Assembly (NCBI GenBank): GCA_003171295.1
Contig: PMYF01000796.1
Span: 1-8,760 of the forward strand
DNA: 8,760 nt
From: Acidobacteriota bacterium
GTDB taxonomy: Bacteria; Acidobacteriota; Terriglobia; UBA7540
Reading direction: 5' to 3'
Positions 4,482 to 8,760 of the stretch are shown piece by piece (position 1 is the stretch's first letter; each line of letters opens with the position of its first letter). The notes below the pieces were generated by a model. It saw nothing but the letters and a program-made list of their open reading frames with translations, did no database searches and was not told the DNA's origin. A program made the translations under genes and the position numbers.

Positions 4482-5956
4482 GAAAAGAAGGGCCGAACGG
4501 CTTCGCGCGCCCACAGGATAAAGGGCTGCGGATAAATTCCGATCAGCAGCGTCATGGCCAGAGTTACGCTGAGCGCCACCGTCAGGCCGGGTCCTGTCGC
4601 CAGCGGCACCGTATCGGGAGCCTTCTTCATGAACATGGCGACCACAATCCGAAAATAATAGTATAGCGCCACGACGGCATAGGCAACCGCTAACACCGCC
4701 AAGTAATAGTGTCCCGTTTCAATGAGAGAAAGAAAGATGAAGTACTTCCCAATGAAGCCCGCCGTCGGTGGAATGCCGGCCAGTGAGAGCAGGAAGATGA
4801 GCATCAGGATGGCCAGTCCCGGCGCGCGTGACATCAAGCCTGCAAGGTCATCGATCTCGTCGCCAATCAGGTCCCTTCGCCGCATCACGATGATGACCGC
4901 AAAAGCGCCCAAGTTCATGAAAGCATAAACCAGCAGATAAATGACAATCGCCATTAGCCCGTCGCGGTTTCCATCGGCCGCAGCGACGAGTCCCAGCAAC
5001 AGGTACCCCACATGTGAAATCGTGGAGTAACCAAAGAACCGCTTAATGTTGGTTTGCGTAATCGCGGCGAGATTTCCCAGGGTCATCGTGGCGATCGCGA
5101 CACCCATCGTCAAAAGCTGCCACTCCGCCCGCATTGGCCAGAGCCCCACGATCAGGATGCGGATGAAGAAGGCGAACGACGCCACCTTGGGCGCCACGGA
5201 AATAAAGGCTGTGATCGAGGTCGGCGCGCCCTCGTAAACGTCGGGAGTCCACTGATGGAATGGCACCGCCGCAATCTTGAAGTAAATACCCGCCAGCAAA
5301 GTGATGAGCGCAACCCAACAAATCGGATCCGAGGGGGACCTATCCCGGAGGCGTTCTGCGATAACTCCCAAATTCGTCGAGCCACCAATCGCGTAAAGCA
5401 GCGACATGCCATACAGCAGCAACCCGGAGGAAAAGGCGCCGAGCAGAAAGAATTTCACCGCCGCCTCGTTGGACCTTCGGTTCACTCGCAGAAACCCTGT
5501 CAGCACGTACTCACACAGCGCCATCAACTCCAAGGCAATGAAAAGAACGATCAGGTCGACGCCCGAAACCAGGAACATCATTCCCACGCCCGCAAAAAGC
5601 AACAGGGCGTAGTACTCGCCGAAATGAGCTTCTTCAATTTCGAGGTACTTCACGGAAAGGAGCACAACGATGGCGGTGGCCAGCACAATGATCAGCTTGG
5701 CGTAAACAGCGAACGTATCAAGCGTAAGCATTCCCCCAAAACCGGAATAAGGAACCTGCCCCGCGAGCAAGGGCCAGAACAGCATAAGCTGTATGGCGGC
5801 GAAGCCCAGCCCGATCAGGGCAAGTACGGCGTTGAGGTACTTGTCGCGCTTTTCCAACAGGAAATCAAACAGCAGGACCGCGAGGCCAAACATGGTGAGC
5901 AGGACTTCCGGCTTGATGGCCAGATAATCCGCCCGGTGAAAGAATGCGTTCCACAT
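4478..5956 (-). CDS. nuoN: NADH-quinone oxidoreductase subunit N
   Basis: NuoN is one of three antiporter-like proton-pumping subunits of Complex I in the cytoplasmic membrane. The 492-residue product matches the family length and is hydrophobic throughout, about 14 helices. The buried charged residues expected for the proton path are present: E143 in A-L-E-L-M-A-L-C-E-Y, K168 near L-L-G-A-F, K227 in I-Y-F-K-I-A-A-V-P-F-H-Q-W-T-P-D-V-Y, H234, K257 in V-A-P-K, and K404 in G-F-I-G-K-Y-F-I-F. The F-H-Q-W-T-P-D-V-Y-E-G-A-P motif separates NuoN from NuoL and NuoM. Its ATG overlaps the nuoM stop by one base (TGATG), and CAGGAG lies about 10 nt upstream. Nothing points to damage. Confidence 0.97.
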   Translation of the reverse strand: MWNAFFHRADYLAIKPEVLLTMFGLAVLLFDFLLEKRDKYLNAVLALIGLGFAAIQLMLFWPLLAGQVPYSGFGGMLTLDTFAVYAKLIIVLATAIVVLLSVKYLEIEEAHFGEYYALLLFAGVGMMFLVSGVDLIVLFIALELMALCEYVLTGFLRVNRRSNEAAVKFFLLGAFSSGLLLYGMSLLYAIGGSTNLGVIAERLRDRSPSDPICWVALITLLAGIYFKIAAVPFHQWTPDVYEGAPTSITAFISVAPKVASFAFFIRILIVGLWPMRAEWQLLTMGVAIATMTLGNLAAITQTNIKRFFGYSTISHVGYLLLGLVAAADGNRDGLMAIVIYLLVYAFMNLGAFAVIIVMRRRDLIGDEIDDLAGLMSRAPGLAILMLIFLLSLAGIPPTAGFIGKYFIFLSLIETGHYYLAVLAVAYAVVALYYYFRIVVAMFMKKAPDTVPLATGPGLTVALSVTLAMTLLIGIYPQPFILWAREAVRPFFS

Positions 5957-7548
5957 CAGTGGTTCGCTCCTGTCGCAGCAGCAGCGGGCACTTCCAAGCC
6001 TGCCGGCGTTGCGGAAGACGGCGGCAGCGCTGCGCTCGCCGCTTGCGGCCTCTTAAAGAAATCCGGATTCACCCGCTCCACAATGGCATTAACGGGTTTG
6101 TCCAGCACATCGAAAAATGGTTTGGGGTACAGGCCGATCCAAAATGCCCAGATGACCAGGGGCACGAGCGTCATGATCTCGCGAAAGCTCAAGTCCTTCA
6201 GGATCTGGTTCTTGGGATTCTCGCAAGGTCCGAACATGGTCCGTTGGTAAAGCCAAAGCATGTAGGCAGCGCCCAGAACGATCCCCGCGACGGCCCAGGC
6301 CGCCCAATGCCAGTTCGCTTCGTAGGCGCCCTGCAAAATCGTGAACTCGCCGATAAAACCATTGAGAAGAGGCAGGCCTATCGAGGAGAGCATCACAATC
6401 ATGAAGAGCGTCGCATAGACCGGCATCACGCTCGAAAGTCCACCCAGTTCCTTGATCTCTCGCGTGTGGCGGCGTTCGTAAATCAGGCCGACAATCAAGA
6501 AGAGGGCGCCGGTCGAAATGCCATGGTTGATCTGCTGAATCACACTTCCCTGCAACCCGTGCGGGTTCAGAGCGAAAATTCCCAGCGTGCAGAAGCCCAG
6601 ATGGCTGACCGACGAATATGCAATCAGCTTCTTCATATCGCGCTGCATCAGTGAGACCAGAGCACCGTAGATAATCGCCACTATGGAAAGTCCGACCATC
6701 CATTTAACGACCGTGGGGTTCGCGCTGGCTTGGGGGAGGAGGGGCAAGGAGAAGCGGACGAAACCGTAGGTGCCCATCTTCAACAAAACGCCCGCCAGGA
6801 TGACGGAGCCCGCCGTGGGGGCTTCCACGTGAGCGTCCGGCAACCAAGTGTGGAACGGGAACATCGGAACCTTGATCGCGAAGCCGATGAAGAACGCCCA
6901 AAACACCCACTCCTGAAGGCCCAGGGGCAAGCTCATCTTCATCAGTTCCGAGATCTCGAACGTGTACCGGCCGAACTGCTGCGCGTACTGGAAGTACAGC
7001 GTCAGGATGCCCAGCAGCATCAGCACGCCGCCGGCCAGGGTATAAAGGAAGAACTTGATGGCCGCATAGAGCTTACGCGGGCCGCCCCAGATGCCGATGA
7101 TGAAATACATCGGCACGAGCACCAGTTCCCAGAACGTGTAAAACAGCAGAAAATCGAGCGAGATGAAAACGCCAACCATGCCCACCTGCTGCAGCAGGAA
7201 CATGGCGTAGTATTCCTTCTCCCGATCATGAATCGAGGTCCAGGAGCTGAAGATGGCCAGGAATCCCATCACCGTGGTCAGCATCACCATCAGTAGCGAA
7301 ATGCCATCCACGCCGATCAGGTATTGAACGCCGAGCGAGGGGATCCAATCGGCTCGCTCCACAAACTGATAGCCGTCCTTGGCCCGGTCGAAGCTGAGCA
7401 GCAGCGGCACCGAAACCAGGAAACCCGCCGCTGCGGCGATGTTGGCCCAGAGGCGGATCAGAAGCTTATTCTGCCCCGGAATGAGCAGCAGCACCAGCAG
7501 ACCGGCCAGCGGGGTGAAGAGAACGATAGAGAGTATGTGCGACTGCAT
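5956..7548 (-). CDS. nuoM: NADH-quinone oxidoreductase subunit M
   Basis: NuoM is the middle antiporter-like proton pump of the Complex I membrane arm. The 530-residue product shows E141 in W-E-L-V-L-V-P-M-Y-F, K226 in A-I-K-V-P-M-F-P-F-H-T-W-L-P-D-A-H-V-E-A-P-T, K257 in L-L-K-M-G-T-Y-G, the D-M-K-K-L-I-A-Y-S-S-V-S-H segment at 304-316, and E401 in G-F-I-G-E-F, where NuoL and NuoN carry lysine. That glutamate and the H-T-W-L-P-D-A-H motif identify it as NuoM. The last 30 residues (501-530) are a Pro/Ala/Ser-rich, low-complexity tail that goes beyond the usual end after the last helix. The start lies 3 nt after the nuoL stop, so the two are translated together. Confidence 0.98.
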   Translation of the reverse strand: MQSHILSIVLFTPLAGLLVLLLIPGQNKLLIRLWANIAAAAGFLVSVPLLLSFDRAKDGYQFVERADWIPSLGVQYLIGVDGISLLMVMLTTVMGFLAIFSSWTSIHDREKEYYAMFLLQQVGMVGVFISLDFLLFYTFWELVLVPMYFIIGIWGGPRKLYAAIKFFLYTLAGGVLMLLGILTLYFQYAQQFGRYTFEISELMKMSLPLGLQEWVFWAFFIGFAIKVPMFPFHTWLPDAHVEAPTAGSVILAGVLLKMGTYGFVRFSLPLLPQASANPTVVKWMVGLSIVAIIYGALVSLMQRDMKKLIAYSSVSHLGFCTLGIFALNPHGLQGSVIQQINHGISTGALFLIVGLIYERRHTREIKELGGLSSVMPVYATLFMIVMLSSIGLPLLNGFIGEFTILQGAYEANWHWAAWAVAGIVLGAAYMLWLYQRTMFGPCENPKNQILKDLSFREIMTLVPLVIWAFWIGLYPKPFFDVLDKPVNAIVERVNPDFFKRPQAASAALPPSSATPAGLEVPAAAATGANH

Positions 7549-7551
7549 GTT

Positions 7552-8760
7552 TTAGCGCACCCAGTAGTAGCCGAAAATCGCCAGCAGGCCTATCACGAAG
7601 GCCAGCGCATAGCTTTGCAGCAGCCCCGTCTGCAGGAAGCGGACCGGGAACGAAAGCGCTCGAACCGTGAACGCGCTCAGATTCACCAACCCGTCCACGA
7701 TCCAGGTATCCCACCACATCGAAACCGTCGATACGAAGCGTGTCGTCCAAGCCGTGCCGTTCACCCCGCCATCCACTACCTCGCTGTCGAATTTGGCAGC
7801 CAGCCCGCCGCCACCAAGCGACAGGCCGCGGATGAACACCAGATCGTAAACCTCATCCACGTACCACTTGTTCAGCAGCACCGGATAGAGCATGCCACCG
7901 CTCGGACGCTGATCCCGGCGCAGTTTCCGGTAGATATAATAAGCCACGTAGATCCCGCCCACGGCAATGACGATTGAGACGCCCATCATGAACCATTCGA
8001 AAGCGTGCTCGGCGTGTTCGGCGCCTTCCCCGGCGAGCGCCTTCACGGGCTCGAAGACCGGTTCGAGCCAGCCTTCAAAGCCGCGGAAGAACTCGGGTAG
8101 TCCGAAGATCTTCGGCGTGCCCAGCCAGCCGACCAGCACGCTGCCCGCTGCCAGCACCGTCAGCGGCACGGTCATCGTCTTCGGCGATTCGTGCAGATGA
8201 TGTTTCGTCTTCTCGTCCATGCGGCCCGTGCCGTAGAAGGTAAGGTACATCAGCCGCCACATGTAGAAGGCGGTCATGCCGGCCGTCACGAGTCCCACGA
8301 CAGTGAAGAAATTCGACCCGAGCGGCGAGGCGTGCGTCTGCCAGATGATCTCGTCCTTGGAGAAGAACCCCGCCAGCCCGGGGATGCCCGCAATCGCCAG
8401 CGAGGCGATGAACATCGTGCGGAACGTGGTGGGAATTTTGTCCTTCAGCCCGCCCATCAAATTCATGTCCTGCTCGCCCGACATGGCGTGAATTACGCTC
8501 CCCGCGCCGAGGAAGAGCAGAGCCTTGAAGAAGGCGTGTGTGAAGAGGTGGAACACGGCCACCCAGTAGGCGCCGACACCCGCAGCCACGAACATATAGC
8601 CCAACTGGCTAACCGTCGAATAGGCAAGCACCTTCTTGATGTCGGTCTGCACCAGGGCAATCGACGCCGCAAAGATCGAAGTCGCCGCGCCCACGCCCGC
8701 GACGATAAACGATGTCTCCGGCGTCAGTTGAAACAGGGCATTCGAGCGCGCCACCATGTA
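7552..8760 (-). CDS. nuoL: NADH-quinone oxidoreductase subunit L, C-terminal part (5' end outside the window)
   Basis: NuoL is the distal antiporter-like pump of Complex I, with a long lateral helix that runs along the membrane arm. The frame is open to the right edge. The ATG at 8757 is internal, within Y-M-V-A-R, so it is not the start. About 402 residues are visible. By comparison with E. coli NuoL (K399 against the visible K135), roughly 265 residues are missing. Visible marks are D-I-K-K-V-L-A-Y-S-T-V-S-Q-L-G-Y, H71 and H75 with K79 in H-L-F-T-H-A-F-F-K-A-L-L-F, and K135 in G-F-F-S-K-D-E-I-I-W. The C-terminal region (about 285-402), with W-Y-V-D-E-V-Y-D and an amphipathic stretch before the last helix, fits the lateral helix and its anchor. 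The part after K135 is some 50 residues longer than in E. coli, with extra acidic and histidine-containing loop sequence around 205-245. Confidence 0.97.
   Translation of the reverse strand, partial: YMVARSNALFQLTPETSFIVAGVGAATSIFAASIALVQTDIKKVLAYSTVSQLGYMFVAAGVGAYWVAVFHLFTHAFFKALLFLGAGSVIHAMSGEQDMNLMGGLKDKIPTTFRTMFIASLAIAGIPGLAGFFSKDEIIWQTHASPLGSNFFTVVGLVTAGMTAFYMWRLMYLTFYGTGRMDEKTKHHLHESPKTMTVPLTVLAAGSVLVGWLGTPKIFGLPEFFRGFEGWLEPVFEPVKALAGEGAEHAEHAFEWFMMGVSIVIAVGGIYVAYYIYRKLRRDQRPSGGMLYPVLLNKWYVDEVYDLVFIRGLSLGGGGLAAKFDSEVVDGGVNGTAWTTRFVSTVSMWWDTWIVDGLVNLSAFTVRALSFPVRFLQTGLLQSYALAFVIGLLAIFGYYWVR

Noticed and set aside
5054..6250. A 398-codon open frame on the plus strand opposite nuoN and the end of nuoM
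   Set aside because: It is antisense to two clearly functional membrane genes and is rich in Gln, His, Arg and Glu, as expected from reversing hydrophobic codons. It resembles no known protein. The other long plus-strand frames across 5944-7977 are rejected for the same reason.
1..8760. Looked for CRISPR arrays, insertion sequences, toxin-antitoxin pairs and defence genes
   Set aside because: No regular short repeats with spacers, no transposase motifs or long terminal inverted repeats, and no defence-type proteins were found in any credible reading frame.

Overview
The window holds two unrelated blocks facing each other. Positions 1 to about 2410 (+ strand) carry two tailed-phage genes: the C-terminal two thirds of a major capsid protein, and a 559-residue tape-measure-like protein. 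Positions 2541-8760 (- strand) carry housekeeping bioenergetic genes in the order nuoL (cut by the right edge), nuoM, nuoN, atpZ, atpI, atpB, atpE, closed by a clear intrinsic terminator. The two blocks converge on a gene-free stretch at 2410-2597.

The minus-strand block looks like one transcription unit. The gaps are 3 nt (nuoL/nuoM), a 1-nt TGATG overlap (nuoM/nuoN), a 4-nt ATGA overlap (nuoN/atpZ), a 44-nt overlap (atpZ/atpI), 33 nt (atpI/atpB) and 122 nt (atpB/atpE). NuoL, NuoM and NuoN are the three antiporter-like proton-pumping subunits of respiratory Complex I. AtpZ and AtpI are FO assembly or accessory proteins, and AtpB (a) and AtpE (c) form the proton path of ATP synthase. The unit therefore joins the part of Complex I that builds the proton gradient to the part of ATP synthase that spends it. 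No atpF or F1 gene follows atpE before the terminator, so the ATP synthase genes are split in this genome.

The phage block is incomplete as seen. Capsid is followed almost directly by a tape-measure-like gene. The connector, tail-tube and chaperone genes usually found between them are absent, and no baseplate, fibre, lysis or integrase gene follows. A prophage remnant inserted just past the atpE terminator is the simplest reading; a rearranged prophage or an assembly join cannot be excluded. The 102-nt spacer between the two phage genes can fold into a 14-bp hairpin.

Organism: a free-living, respiring, moderately GC-rich bacterium. The split ATP synthase genes, the c subunit with a signal-peptide-like leader and the nuoLMN-atp linkage suggest Acidobacteriota (Solibacter/Bryobacter-like). 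That is an inference from general familiarity, not from a search.
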